Of a stretch of 64,000 bases of DNA, positions 9,215 to 16,997 are shown piece after piece; position 1 is the first letter of the stretch; each line of letters opens with the position of its first letter. The notes under the pieces were generated by a model that was not told where the DNA came from, searched no databases, and saw only the letters and a list, made by a program, of their open reading frames with translations. A program made the position numbers and the translations under genes. Source of the stretch: Pseudomonas solani (GTDB taxonomy: Bacteria; Pseudomonadota; Gammaproteobacteria; Pseudomonadales; Pseudomonadaceae); the NCBI RefSeq assembly GCF_026072635.1, contig NZ_AP023081.1, positions 2,192,501 through 2,256,500 on the forward strand. The letters are read 5' to 3'.

Positions 9215-9281
9215 CGCAACGCACTCGAAATGAACTGCGCGCAGTTTATCCGCCGAGCCGCCTCCGGCGCAGCCGTTGCGT

Positions 9282-10073
9282 TCAGATGGCGGCGTGTTGG
9301 CGGATGAAGGCGTCCAGCAGGCGGTTCAGCGCCTCGGGCTGGTCCAGGGGGGTGGCGTGCCCGGAGTCGGCGATCACCTCCAGGCGTGCATTGCGCAACT
9401 GGCTGACGTAGGCGGCCTTGGCCGCCACCGGGGTGTAGTCGCGGTCACCGCTGATCACCAGCAGCGGGGTGTTGACCCGGCAGGCGCCCGCCAGCGCCGA
9501 CCAGCCGGGGATAGCGCCCATGGCATGCAGGTAGGAGCGCCGGTCGTTACCGGCGATGCGCGCCATCACCCGCTGGCGCAAGCCGGCCTGCTCCGGCTTG
9601 GGAAACAGCTTGCCGGCCAGCAGCCGCGCCATGCCGGCGGGGCCGAACAGGCGCACCAGGGTGAAACGCAGCGCCACCTGCCAGCGCACCTGCCAGCTGT
9701 CCACGGGGAAGTTCGGCGAGCTGTTGATAACCGCCGCCGCGCGCACCAGGTGCGGGTGCTCGGCGAGCAGCTGGAAGGTGATCATGCCGCCCATGGAGAT
9801 GCCCACCAGGATGCAGGGCTCCAGGTCCATGGCGACGATGAACTCGGCCACGTCGGCGGCCAGCTCGGCCATGCTCACCGGCGCGCGCAGCGGTTCGCTG
9901 GCGCCATGGCCGCGCAGGTCCAGGGCGTAGACGCGGAAGTGCCGGGACAGCGCCTCGACCTGGGGCTGCCAGTCCTCCAGGGAGGAACCCAGGCCGTGCA
10001 CCAGCAGCACCGAGGCGCCCTCTCCCTGGCAGATATAGTTGAAACGTCCGCCCGACAAGTTGATCTGTTCCAT
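9282..10073 (-). CDS. Alpha/beta hydrolase
   Basis: A 263-aa alpha/beta hydrolase with HGLGSS (oxyanion), GISMGG (nucleophile Ser 93), an acidic residue in SGDRDYTP and a catalytic His in DSGHATPLDQP. This layout is typical of lipase/esterase or enol-lactonase-like enzymes of the family. There is no signal peptide. It is divergent from the TetR regulator at 10258 across a 184-bp AT-rich spacer, so it is a likely target of that regulator. A role in cleaving hydroxyalkanoate esters, alongside the depolymerase nearby, is only a possibility. Confidence 0.85.
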   Translation of the reverse strand: MEQINLSGGRFNYICQGEGASVLLVHGLGSSLEDWQPQVEALSRHFRVYALDLRGHGASEPLRAPVSMAELAADVAEFIVAMDLEPCILVGISMGGMITFQLLAEHPHLVRAAAVINSSPNFPVDSWQVRWQVALRFTLVRLFGPAGMARLLAGKLFPKPEQAGLRQRVMARIAGNDRRSYLHAMGAIPGWSALAGACRVNTPLLVISGDRDYTPVAAKAAYVSQLRNARLEVIADSGHATPLDQPEALNRLLDAFIRQHAAI

Positions 10074-10158
10074 GGTCGAGTTAATTCCCTTTTGAATATT
10101 CGATGGCCAATAAAAAGGCGCCGTTCCTTATTAAAAGGACCGATGAAAAGTTGGTGGA

Positions 10159-10173
10159 TCGGATAACTTCCGA
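10159..10173. promoter_or_regulatory. Candidate operator: TCGGA-N5-TCCGA inverted repeat
   Basis: TCGGATAACTTCCGA lies in the spacer between the divergent hydrolase and TetR genes. Its half-sites resemble the palindromes at 14031-14048 and 14272-14289, but the spacing differs. It could be the regulator's own operator. No binding data; low confidence. Confidence 0.3.
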
Positions 10174-10200
10174 AGCGCCTGTAAAACAAGTTTCCGGTGT

Positions 10201-10230
10201 TTGCCTTTGCCCGCCCAAACCTCCTAGAAT
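10201..10230 (+). promoter_or_regulatory. Promoter of the TetR-family gene
   Basis: TTGCCT (10201-10206) and TAGAAT (10225-10230) with an 18-bp spacer form a sigma-70-type promoter 28 bp before the ATG at 10258. Confidence 0.5.
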
Positions 10231-10257
10231 CGCCCAGCGCCGACTCGAGAAACCACC

Positions 10258-10905
10258 ATGTACAGCATCGCCAGTCCGACCCAGGCACGCAGCAAGAAAG
10301 CCCTGGAGCGCTACCTCAACGTCGCCGCCGAACTGCTCGCCAACGACAGCTTCGAAGAAACCGGCATTTCCCAGATCGCCCAGCTCGCCGAGTCCTCGGT
10401 GGGCACCTTCTATCGCCTGCTCGGCGACAAGGACGTGCTGCTCTATACCGTCCACGAGCGCTTCGTCGAACAGAGCCGCGAGGCGGTGGACGGGGTCATC
10501 GCCAGCCTGGAGAACCTGCCGCTGCCCGCGCAGATCGAGGGCTTCATCGAGGGCGTGACACGTCTGTTCGATGGCAGCGAAGGCCTGCTCCGCGCCCTGA
10601 TCCGGCGCAGCTCGATGGACGTCCAGTTCCGCGAGCGCTTCCACCAGCTCAATGCCTACATCGGCCAGTCCTTCTGCCGCATCGTCCTCGCCCATGCGCA
10701 GGAACTCGGCCATCCGCAGCCGCAGCAGGCGGCCGACCTGACCGCTCACATGCTGCTCGCCAGCCTGAATTACCTGACCATGGTCGGCACCCTCGGCGTC
10801 ACCCCCGGGAAGTTGTGCCGGGGGAACTTTCCCGCCTCGTTTGCAATTACCTGGAAGTTCGCCGGGTTTAACGCCGGCTGTCCCGCCTTAGTTGTGCCGG
10901 GGTGA
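10258..10905 (+). CDS. TetR/AcrR-family regulator, apparent C-terminal frameshift
   Basis: A TetR-type repressor. The N-terminal HTH is clear (residues ~33-62, GISQIAQLAESSVGTFYRLLGDKDVLL region), followed by a helical ligand domain. As read, the ORF runs 215 aa to 10905, but its last ~35 residues have atypical codon choice. From the CCCCC run at 10802-10806 the next frame instead gives a natural end (PREVVPGELSRLVCNYLEVRRV) stopping at 10871. One extra C restores a 204-aa protein. The stop at 10869-10871 would then just overlap the convergent DUF1329 stop. It may control the adjacent hydrolase and the DUF1329/DUF1302/phaZ block; this is inferred from position and shared half-sites. Confidence 0.8.
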   Translation: MYSIASPTQARSKKALERYLNVAAELLANDSFEETGISQIAQLAESSVGTFYRLLGDKDVLLYTVHERFVEQSREAVDGVIASLENLPLPAQIEGFIEGVTRLFDGSEGLLRALIRRSSMDVQFRERFHQLNAYIGQSFCRIVLAHAQELGHPQPQQAADLTAHMLLASLNYLTMVGTLGVTPGKLCRGNFPASFAITWKFAGFNAGCPALVVPG

Positions 10906-12229
10906 AGTCGGACGCCTTCAGCGCTATATCGAATTCATCCGCCGGCTCTTCGTTGGACAATATGCCGATTACATAGCGGCCGCCGATCAGGTCATATACG
11001 GCGTCGCCCTTGGTCCATACCAGCGGCTGGTCGTAGAGGTTGATGGTGTAGGACTCGCCCACCCGCCACAGCTGGTCGCGGTTGTCGTAGTGGTCCACCA
11101 GCAGCACCTGGTAACTGTCCTCGTCGAAATAGAAGTCGCGCTGCTTGTACTGGTGGCGCTGCCCGTCCTTGAGGGTGGCGCGCACGTGCCAGACGCGGTG
11201 CAGCTCGTAGCGCAGCAGGTCGGGGTTCACGTGGCCGGCCTTGACGATGTCGGCGTACTTGCTGGTGCGCGAAGCGAAACGGTAGCTGTTGTAGGGCACG
11301 TAGAGCTCTTCCTTGCCCACCAGCTTCCAGTCGTACTTGTCCGGCGCGCCGGAGAACATGTCGAAGTTGTCGGTGGTGCGCAGCCCCTCGGAGGCGGTGC
11401 CGGGGGAGTCGTAGGCGACGTTCGGCGTGCGCCGCACGCGGCGCTGGCCGGCGGCGTAGAGCCAGGCCAGGCGCGGTTCCTTCACCTGGTTGACGGTCTC
11501 GTGCACCAGCAGCTCGGTGCCTGCCAGGCGCGCCGGCGCCAGCACCGACTGGCGGAAGTAGAACAGCACGTTGCCGTTGTCCTTGCTGTAGTCGCCAGCG
11601 TTCTGGTTGAACAGGAACAGGTCTTCGATGCGGGTCATGAAGTAGTCGCCGCTGGCGTGGGGCACGGCCTGGGCGTAGTAGCGCTTGACGCTGTTGCCGC
11701 GGAAGCGCACCAGGTGGTTCCACAGCACCTCCAGCCCCGACTGCGGAATCGGGAACGGCGTGGCGACCTTGAAGTCGGCGATGCCGTTGCCGTTCTCGAT
11801 CAGCTTCGCGTGGGTGGCGTTGTCCTTGATCGCGGCGTACACCGCCTCGGGATAGGAGGCCGAGCGGCGGGTCGGGTAGACCACCAGCTTCCAGCTGTCC
11901 GGGTAGCGCTTGAGCATGGCCAACTGGCCGGGGCTGAGGTGGGCACGGTACTGCTCGGCGTTCTTCGCATCGATGCTGAACAGCGGCTGGTCGGCGGCGA
12001 AGGGGTCCTTGTAGCCGGTCGCCTTGTCGTAGGCCGCGGCATCGCGGGCCAGGCCGCCGGTCCAGGCGGGGATGGTGCCGGCGGCGTTGCCGGCCTTCTC
12101 CGCGCCCAGCGGGGTCAGGTCGGCCCCCAGGCGCGCGGCCTGGTCGGCACTCACCTGGGCCTGGGCGAGCGGCGCGGCCAGCAGCAGGGCGGCGAGCAGG
12201 CTGCTGTGGATAAGTCCTGGTCTGTGCAT
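10868..12229 (-). CDS. DUF1329 outer-membrane/periplasmic protein
   Basis: A 453-aa exported protein with a signal peptide (MHRPGLIHSSLLAALLLAAPLAQA). DUF1329 is a LolB/LolA-like fold family that nearly always accompanies DUF1302, as here. The start at ATG 12229 is set by the signal peptide; upstream GAAGGGA supplies a ribosome site. The gene follows DUF1302 by 16 bp and ends 3' to 3' with the TetR gene. Paired DUF1302/DUF1329 genes are associated with uptake or catabolism of hydrophobic compounds such as steroids and fatty acids. A role in moving depolymerase products across the envelope is inferred here. Confidence 0.88.
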   Translation of the reverse strand: MHRPGLIHSSLLAALLLAAPLAQAQVSADQAARLGADLTPLGAEKAGNAAGTIPAWTGGLARDAAAYDKATGYKDPFAADQPLFSIDAKNAEQYRAHLSPGQLAMLKRYPDSWKLVVYPTRRSASYPEAVYAAIKDNATHAKLIENGNGIADFKVATPFPIPQSGLEVLWNHLVRFRGNSVKRYYAQAVPHASGDYFMTRIEDLFLFNQNAGDYSKDNGNVLFYFRQSVLAPARLAGTELLVHETVNQVKEPRLAWLYAAGQRRVRRTPNVAYDSPGTASEGLRTTDNFDMFSGAPDKYDWKLVGKEELYVPYNSYRFASRTSKYADIVKAGHVNPDLLRYELHRVWHVRATLKDGQRHQYKQRDFYFDEDSYQVLLVDHYDNRDQLWRVGESYTINLYDQPLVWTKGDAVYDLIGGRYVIGILSNEEPADEFDIALKASDFTPAQLRRDSRR

Positions 12230-12245
12230 GGCGTCGAATCCCTTC

Positions 12246-14000
12246 TCAGAAGCTGTACTTGATGTTGAAGCTGACGAAGTCACGGTCGCTGCGCTTGTTG
12301 GAGACACCGCCGCCGCTGTAGCCCACGTAGCGGGTGCCGACGGTGAGGGACTCCTTGTAGATGGCGTCGATGCCGGCGGACCAGCTCTGCGCCTCTTCGT
12401 CCAGGCCATTGGTGAGCTGGGGCGCGACGCCGTTGATGCTGTACTGGTAGCCGAAGGACGGCACCAGGTTCACCAGGTTGAGCACGTTGGTGTAGGTCAG
12501 CTGCAGGCTGGCCTGGGCGCCGGTGGCAGTGCTGGTGGCCTCGTAGTAGTCGACGTCGGATTCCAGGCCCTGCACGCGGCTGGCCACCAGCTCGGTGAAC
12601 AGGGTCGCCGAGTCGGCGCCGAGCACCCCGGTGAAGTTGTAGATGGCGGCCAGCGACGCCTGGTACATGTCCTTCTCGCGGTAGCCGTCCAGGTGGGTGC
12701 CCACGGGCAGCCCATTGGGGTTGAACAGCGCGTCGGGCAGGTACTCGTTGAGGCCGAGGGCGATGGGCGTGTCCGGGCGGTAGCTCAGCTCGCCGGCCAG
12801 CGACAGGCCGTTGAAGATGCTGTCGCCGCCGATGGAGGTGTTGAAGCTGATGCCGAACAGGTCGCGCTTCTCCAGGTACTCGGCGTAGTAGCGCGAGCTG
12901 CTGGCGTCGGGCACGGTGCCGACGACAGGCAGCGTGACCTGGCGGCCGACGGTGAGCCCGAGCATGGGCACCTGCATGTTGTAGCGCAGGTAGTAGAAGC
13001 CCAGCTCGGTGTCGTTCAGCTCCGGCACGTACCAGCGCAGCGCGAGGCCGTACTGGGCGGCGCCGTCGGCATCGATGTCCTGGGCGCGGGGGATGAAGGT
13101 GGTGGGCAGGTAGGCCTTGAGCAGGTTGTTCAGGCCGCCCGGTGCCAGGGCATCGGCATAGGCCTGGGCCATGGCCGGGTTGTCGAAGGCGCGGCCACCG
13201 GCGACGGCTTCCTGCAGCGGCGAGACGGACAGGTAGTTGCAGCCTTCGCCGATCACGTCGAGGGTCGAGTAGTAGGTGCCGCAGGGGTCGATCTTCGAGG
13301 CTTCCCAGGCCTTGCCCGGTTGCCAGTAGCCCTCGACGCTGAGGTTGTCGCGCAGCTCGAAGGAGGCGTAGGCCATGAAGGTGGGCATGTACGCCTCCTT
13401 CACTTCGGAGCCCGGCGCGCGCAGGGCGTTGATGTCCACCGGGTTCGTGGCGCCGATGCCGTTCTGGTAGAACAGCCCCTCGCCCCAGTTGATCACCTGG
13501 CGCCCCAGCCGCGCGTTGAGGGCGCGGTCGTTGACCGTCCAGCTGCCGTAGACGAAGGCGTCCAGCAGGTCGGCGCTGGAGCCCGCTTCGTCGAGGCCGG
13601 CGTGGCTGATCTGACGGTGGCGGCGCTCGTCGTCCTTCAGCTCGAAGTCATAGAAGGCGCGGCCCCGGACGAACACACCGAAGCGGTCCTGGTAGCGCAG
13701 GTCGAGTTCGGACACCGCCTTGACCACCTCGGAGAAGAGGTCGCCACGGCGGAAGTTGAGGTCACCGTCGTCGGAGTTGATCAGCCCGGCGTTGTCGCCG
13801 GTGCCGCCGTTGGCGCGGGCGATCAGCTTGCTGTCCTGCCCCTCCACGCGGTAGCTGAGCCCGTAGGACAGGGTGGTATCGAGCGAGGTGGTCCAGTCTC
13901 CGTCTCCGGAGCGCACCTGAAACGCCTGTGCGCCACCCAGGGGCAACGCGCCGAGCAACGCCAGGCCGGCTGCTGCCAGGCCTCTTCCTTGATTTGCCAC
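12246..14000 (-). CDS. DUF1302 family outer-membrane protein
   Basis: A 584-aa protein with a signal peptide (residues 1-26, GGAQAF boundary) and alternating aromatic beta-strand pattern. It ends in FNIKYSF with a C-terminal Phe, typical of outer-membrane beta-barrels. NWGEGLFYQNGI and RFGVFVRGRAFYDFE regions fit DUF1302. It is first gene of a two-gene unit with DUF1329 and is divergent from the PHA depolymerase gene. RBS CTGGAGA precedes the ATG at 14000. An AAAAACAA motif (Crc/Hfq type) and a palindrome lie in its leader or promoter. A hydrophobic-substrate channel is likely, though not proven. Confidence 0.88.
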   Translation of the reverse strand: MANQGRGLAAAGLALLGALPLGGAQAFQVRSGDGDWTTSLDTTLSYGLSYRVEGQDSKLIARANGGTGDNAGLINSDDGDLNFRRGDLFSEVVKAVSELDLRYQDRFGVFVRGRAFYDFELKDDERRHRQISHAGLDEAGSSADLLDAFVYGSWTVNDRALNARLGRQVINWGEGLFYQNGIGATNPVDINALRAPGSEVKEAYMPTFMAYASFELRDNLSVEGYWQPGKAWEASKIDPCGTYYSTLDVIGEGCNYLSVSPLQEAVAGGRAFDNPAMAQAYADALAPGGLNNLLKAYLPTTFIPRAQDIDADGAAQYGLALRWYVPELNDTELGFYYLRYNMQVPMLGLTVGRQVTLPVVGTVPDASSSRYYAEYLEKRDLFGISFNTSIGGDSIFNGLSLAGELSYRPDTPIALGLNEYLPDALFNPNGLPVGTHLDGYREKDMYQASLAAIYNFTGVLGADSATLFTELVASRVQGLESDVDYYEATSTATGAQASLQLTYTNVLNLVNLVPSFGYQYSINGVAPQLTNGLDEEAQSWSAGIDAIYKESLTVGTRYVGYSGGGVSNKRSDRDFVSFNIKYSF

Positions 14001-14015
14001 GATGGTCTCCAGCTG

Positions 14016-14023
14016 TTGTTTTT
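14016..14023 (-). promoter_or_regulatory. Candidate Crc/Hfq CA motif in DUF1302 leader
   Basis: On the minus strand the sequence AAAAACAA fits the AANAANAA catabolite-activity motif and sits just upstream of the CTGGAGA ribosome site of DUF1302. In Pseudomonas such motifs let Hfq/Crc repress translation of catabolic genes. Confidence 0.4.
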
Positions 14024-14030
14024 ATCGGAA

Positions 14031-14048
14031 TCGGAACATCGGTTCCGA
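14031..14048. promoter_or_regulatory. Perfect palindrome upstream of DUF1302 (candidate operator)
   Basis: TCGGAACATCGGTTCCGA is a perfect 7-bp inverted repeat with a 4-bp centre. It is embedded in CGGAATCGGAA, which recurs before phaZ at 14268-14278. The site lies 31 bp before the DUF1302 ATG. It is a good candidate for a TetR- or other dimeric-repressor operator. Confidence 0.55.
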
Positions 14049-14271
14049 AATAATCTAATCCTGCCCATTGCCGCTGACAAGACGCCGCTCGAATTATTTT
14101 TTATCCACAGGTGCGGCACCGGGCTGGCCATCGCATAGCGGCGGCTCGTGAGCTGTGGGTAGGCACCCTTAGGCCCCGCCGTCCGTCGCCTTGGCGCACC
14201 TGTCCACAGGCTCTGGAACGCTGCTCTCCCCCGCCACACTGAACGAATTTCGATCAACCCTATTGACGGAA

Positions 14272-14289
14272 TCGGAATTTCTGTTTCGA
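14272..14289. promoter_or_regulatory. Imperfect copy of the palindrome upstream of phaZ
   Basis: TCGGAATTTCTGTTTCGA aligns with 14031-14048 (shared CGGAATCGGAA lead-in and GTTYCGA half-site). It lies next to a possible -35 TTGACG at 14263-14268, overlapping the spacer and -10 region. Both divergent promoters of the block therefore may respond to one regulator. The 328-bp region also holds a DnaA 9-mer at 14101-14109. Confidence 0.5.
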
Positions 14290-14303
14290 TTTAAAGGCGG
14301 TCA

Positions 14304-14314
14304 AACAACAACAA
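14304..14314 (+). promoter_or_regulatory. phaZ: Candidate Crc/Hfq CA motif before phaZ
   Basis: AACAACAACAA contains two overlapping AANAANAA matches right before the TAGGAGA ribosome site (14316-14322). This is the position expected for Crc/Hfq translational repression of a catabolic gene. Confidence 0.5.
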
Positions 14315-14328
14315 ATAGGAGACCCGTC

Positions 14329-15165
14329 ATGCCCCTTCGTACCCTGCTCTGCGGCCTGCTGCTGGCCGTCTGCCTCGGCCAGCACGCCCTGGCCGCTTCC
14401 CGCTGCAGCGAACGCCCCCGTACCCTGCTGCGCCCTGCCGAAGTCAGCTGTTCCTACCAGAGCACCTGGCTGGATTCGGGCCTGGTGGGCCAGCGCAAGA
14501 TCATCTACCAGACGCCCCTGGGCACCCCGCCGGCCGGCGGCTGGCCGGTGGTGCTGATCTACCAGGGCTCGTTCTTCCCCCTCAACGACTTCAGCTACCA
14601 CAGCAACCTGCCCTTCGGCGGCTATTACGAAGGCAAGCTGGTGCAGAACCTTCTGGACCACGGCTACGCGGTGATCGCCCCCAGCGCCCCGGCGGACCTG
14701 TTCTGGCAGACCAACATCCCCGGCCTCGCCCAGGCCTATGAGCTGAGCACCGACTACGACTTCCTCGGCAACGTGCTCGCCGCCATCGCCAGCGGTCACT
14801 TCGGCCCGCTCAACGCCCAGCGCCAGTACGCCACCGGCATCTCCAGCGGCGGCTACAACACCAGCCGCATGGCCGTGTCCTTCCCCGGCAAGTTCCGCGC
14901 CCTGGCGGTGCAATCCGGCTCCTACGCCACCTGCAGCGGGCCTCTCTGCGTGGTGCCCGACCAGCTCCCCGCCGACCACCCGCCGACGCTGTTCCTGCAC
15001 GGTTTCGTCGACGCCGTGGTGCCCTGGTGGAGCATGGACCTCTACTACGACCGCCTGCTCCACCAGGGCATCGAGACCGCGCGCTACACCGAGCCGTTGG
15101 GCGGCCACGAGTGGTTCGCCGCCTCGCCGGGCAAGGTGCTCGCCTGGTTCAACGCCCACCCCTGA
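14329..15165 (+). CDS. phaZ: Extracellular medium-chain-length PHA depolymerase
   Basis: A 278-aa secreted serine hydrolase that degrades mcl-polyhydroxyalkanoate outside the cell. Its length and catalytic positions match the P. fluorescens GK13 enzyme as I know it: lipase box GISSG with Ser172, Asp228 in GFVDAV and His260 in LGGHEW. The signal peptide is MPLRTLLCGLLLAVCLGQHALA. Several Cys residues (C25, C41, C202, C207) may form disulfides. It has no separate substrate-binding or linker domain, unlike scl-PHA depolymerases. The ATG at 14329 has TAGGAGA upstream. It is divergent from DUF1302/DUF1329 and followed by the MifS-type kinase. An intracellular PhaZ is excluded by the signal peptide and box type. 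Confidence 0.93.
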   Translation: MPLRTLLCGLLLAVCLGQHALAASRCSERPRTLLRPAEVSCSYQSTWLDSGLVGQRKIIYQTPLGTPPAGGWPVVLIYQGSFFPLNDFSYHSNLPFGGYYEGKLVQNLLDHGYAVIAPSAPADLFWQTNIPGLAQAYELSTDYDFLGNVLAAIASGHFGPLNAQRQYATGISSGGYNTSRMAVSFPGKFRALAVQSGSYATCSGPLCVVPDQLPADHPPTLFLHGFVDAVVPWWSMDLYYDRLLHQGIETARYTEPLGGHEWFAASPGKVLAWFNAHP

Positions 15166-15236
15166 TCCACCGCGGACGCAGCCCGGGCCGGGTCCATGCT
15201 ATCGTCGCCGCCTGTCGCGACACCCGGACCCCGCCC

Positions 15237-16997
15237 GTGCTGCCCCGTTCCCTGCGCATCGCCCTGCTGACCCTGCTGCTGTTCGCCGGCCTGCTGCTGA
15301 CGATGCACCTGGCCGGCCGCCACGCCGAGCGCCAGGCCCTGCGTGAGGAGGGCCAGCAGGCCGGCGCCCAGCTGGGCCTCTACGCCGACGCGCTGAGCAC
15401 CCTGATCGACCGCTACCGCGCCCTGCCCGCCGTGCTCGCCCTCGACCCGGAACTGCGCGAAGCCCTGCAGCAACCGCTGTCACCCGAGCTGCAGCAGCGC
15501 CTCAATCTCAAGCTGGAACGCATCAACGGCGCCGCCCACTCCTCCACCCTCGAGCTGATGCGCAGCGACGGCCTGGCCATCGCCGCCAGCAACTGGCGCC
15601 TGCCCACCAGCTACGTGGGCCACAACTACGGCTTCCGCCCCTACTTCCTGCAGACCCGCACCCACGGCACCGGGCGCTTCTACGCGGTGGGCGTGGTCAG
15701 CGGCATCCCCGGCTACTTCCTTTCCCACGCCATCCACGACGAAACCGGCCACTTCCTCGGCGCCATCGTGGTGAAGCTGGAGTTCCCCGAGATCGAACAG
15801 CAGTGGCGCGAGCGCCCGGACACCATCCTGGTCAGCGACGCCAAGGGCATCGTCTTCATCGCCAACCAGCCGCAGTGGCGCTACCGCGAACTGGCGCCGA
15901 TCGACGCCGCGCAACGTGCCGAACTGGCCGCCACCCGCCAGTACGACAAGAAGCCGCTGACGCCCCTGGTGCACCGCACCCTCGATGACTTCGGCGACGA
16001 CAGCCGCCTGGTGCGCGTGCAGGGCCCCGATGGCGAGGCCGACTACCTGTGGGAATCCCTGGCGCTGCCCAGCGAAGGCTGGACCCTGCACCTGCTGCAC
16101 CGCCCGCAGAACGCCGCCGGCAACGCCCGCGACGCCAGCCTGGCCGCTGGCGGGCTGTGGCTGGCGCTGTTCTTCCTCGCCCTGTTCCTGCACCAGCGCT
16201 GGCGCCTGGCGCGGCTGCGCCGGCAGAGCCACGACGAACTCGAACGCCTGGTGGAACAGCGCACCGCCGCCCTGCGCACCGCCCAGGACGGCCTGGTGCA
16301 GGCGGCCAAGCTGGCGGCTCTGGGGCAGATGTCCGCCGCCCTCGCCCACGAGATCAACCAGCCGCTCACCGCTCTGCACATGCACCTGGGCAGCCTGCGC
16401 CTGATGCTCGACAACGGCCAGCTGGAGCAGGCGCGTAACGCCCTCGGCCGCCACGACGAACTGCTGCAACGCATGGCCGCCCTCACCGGCCACCTGAAGA
16501 CCTATGCCCGGCAGAGCCCCGGCGGCCTGCGCGAGAAGCTGGAGCTGGGCAGCGTGGTGGACAAGGCCCTGCAGCTGCTGGCGCCGCGCCTGCGTGACAG
16601 TGCCGTGCACATCGAACAGCACCCGCGCCCATTGGCCTGGGTGCAGGGCGATGCCATCCGCCTGGAGCAGGTGCTGGTCAACCTGCTGCGCAACGCCCTC
16701 GACGCGGTCGCCGGCCAGGCCGAGCCGCGCATCGACATCCGCCTGCAACGGGACGATGCCCACTGGTGCCTGGAGGTCGCCGACAACGGCGGCGGCATCC
16801 CCGAGGCCACCCTGGCCCAGGTGTTCGACCCCTTCTTCACCACCAAGCCGGTGGGCGAAGGGCTCGGCCTCGGCCTGGCGGTTTCCTATGCCATCGTCCA
16901 TGAACTGGGGGGCCGGCTGAGCGCCGGTAACCGTGACGCCGGCGCGGTGTTCCGCCTGTGCCTGCCCATCTTTGATCCTGCCGAGGAGCAGCCATGA
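15237..16997 (+). CDS. mifS: MifS/DctB-type sensor histidine kinase
   Basis: A 586-aa inner-membrane kinase. TM1 lies at residues ~5-25, then a ~280-residue periplasmic dCache/PDC sensor (SYVGHNYGFRPYF, typical of C4/C5-dicarboxylate sensors), TM2 at ~305-325, and an HATPase core. H-box AHEINQPLTAL, N-box NLLRNALDAV, G1 DNGGGIP, F-box FDPFFTT and G2 GLGLGLAVS are all intact. The GTG at 15237 is used because no in-frame ATG gives a sensible N-terminus. It overlaps mifR by ATGA. P. aeruginosa MifS-MifR (PA5512-PA5511) is specific for alpha-ketoglutarate use; assignment to mifSR rather than dctBD rests on the nearby PA5530-like transporter. Confidence 0.8.
   Translation: MLPRSLRIALLTLLLFAGLLLTMHLAGRHAERQALREEGQQAGAQLGLYADALSTLIDRYRALPAVLALDPELREALQQPLSPELQQRLNLKLERINGAAHSSTLELMRSDGLAIAASNWRLPTSYVGHNYGFRPYFLQTRTHGTGRFYAVGVVSGIPGYFLSHAIHDETGHFLGAIVVKLEFPEIEQQWRERPDTILVSDAKGIVFIANQPQWRYRELAPIDAAQRAELAATRQYDKKPLTPLVHRTLDDFGDDSRLVRVQGPDGEADYLWESLALPSEGWTLHLLHRPQNAAGNARDASLAAGGLWLALFFLALFLHQRWRLARLRRQSHDELERLVEQRTAALRTAQDGLVQAAKLAALGQMSAALAHEINQPLTALHMHLGSLRLMLDNGQLEQARNALGRHDELLQRMAALTGHLKTYARQSPGGLREKLELGSVVDKALQLLAPRLRDSAVHIEQHPRPLAWVQGDAIRLEQVLVNLLRNALDAVAGQAEPRIDIRLQRDDAHWCLEVADNGGGIPEATLAQVFDPFFTTKPVGEGLGLGLAVSYAIVHELGGRLSAGNRDAGAVFRLCLPIFDPAEEQP

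Noticed and set aside
7977..9224. 415-aa minus-strand frame spanning the hydrolase gene and the DUF7079 gene
   Set aside because: Its first ~290 residues are an Arg/Pro/Ala-rich shadow of the alpha/beta hydrolase; only the part from ATG 8342 is a real protein.
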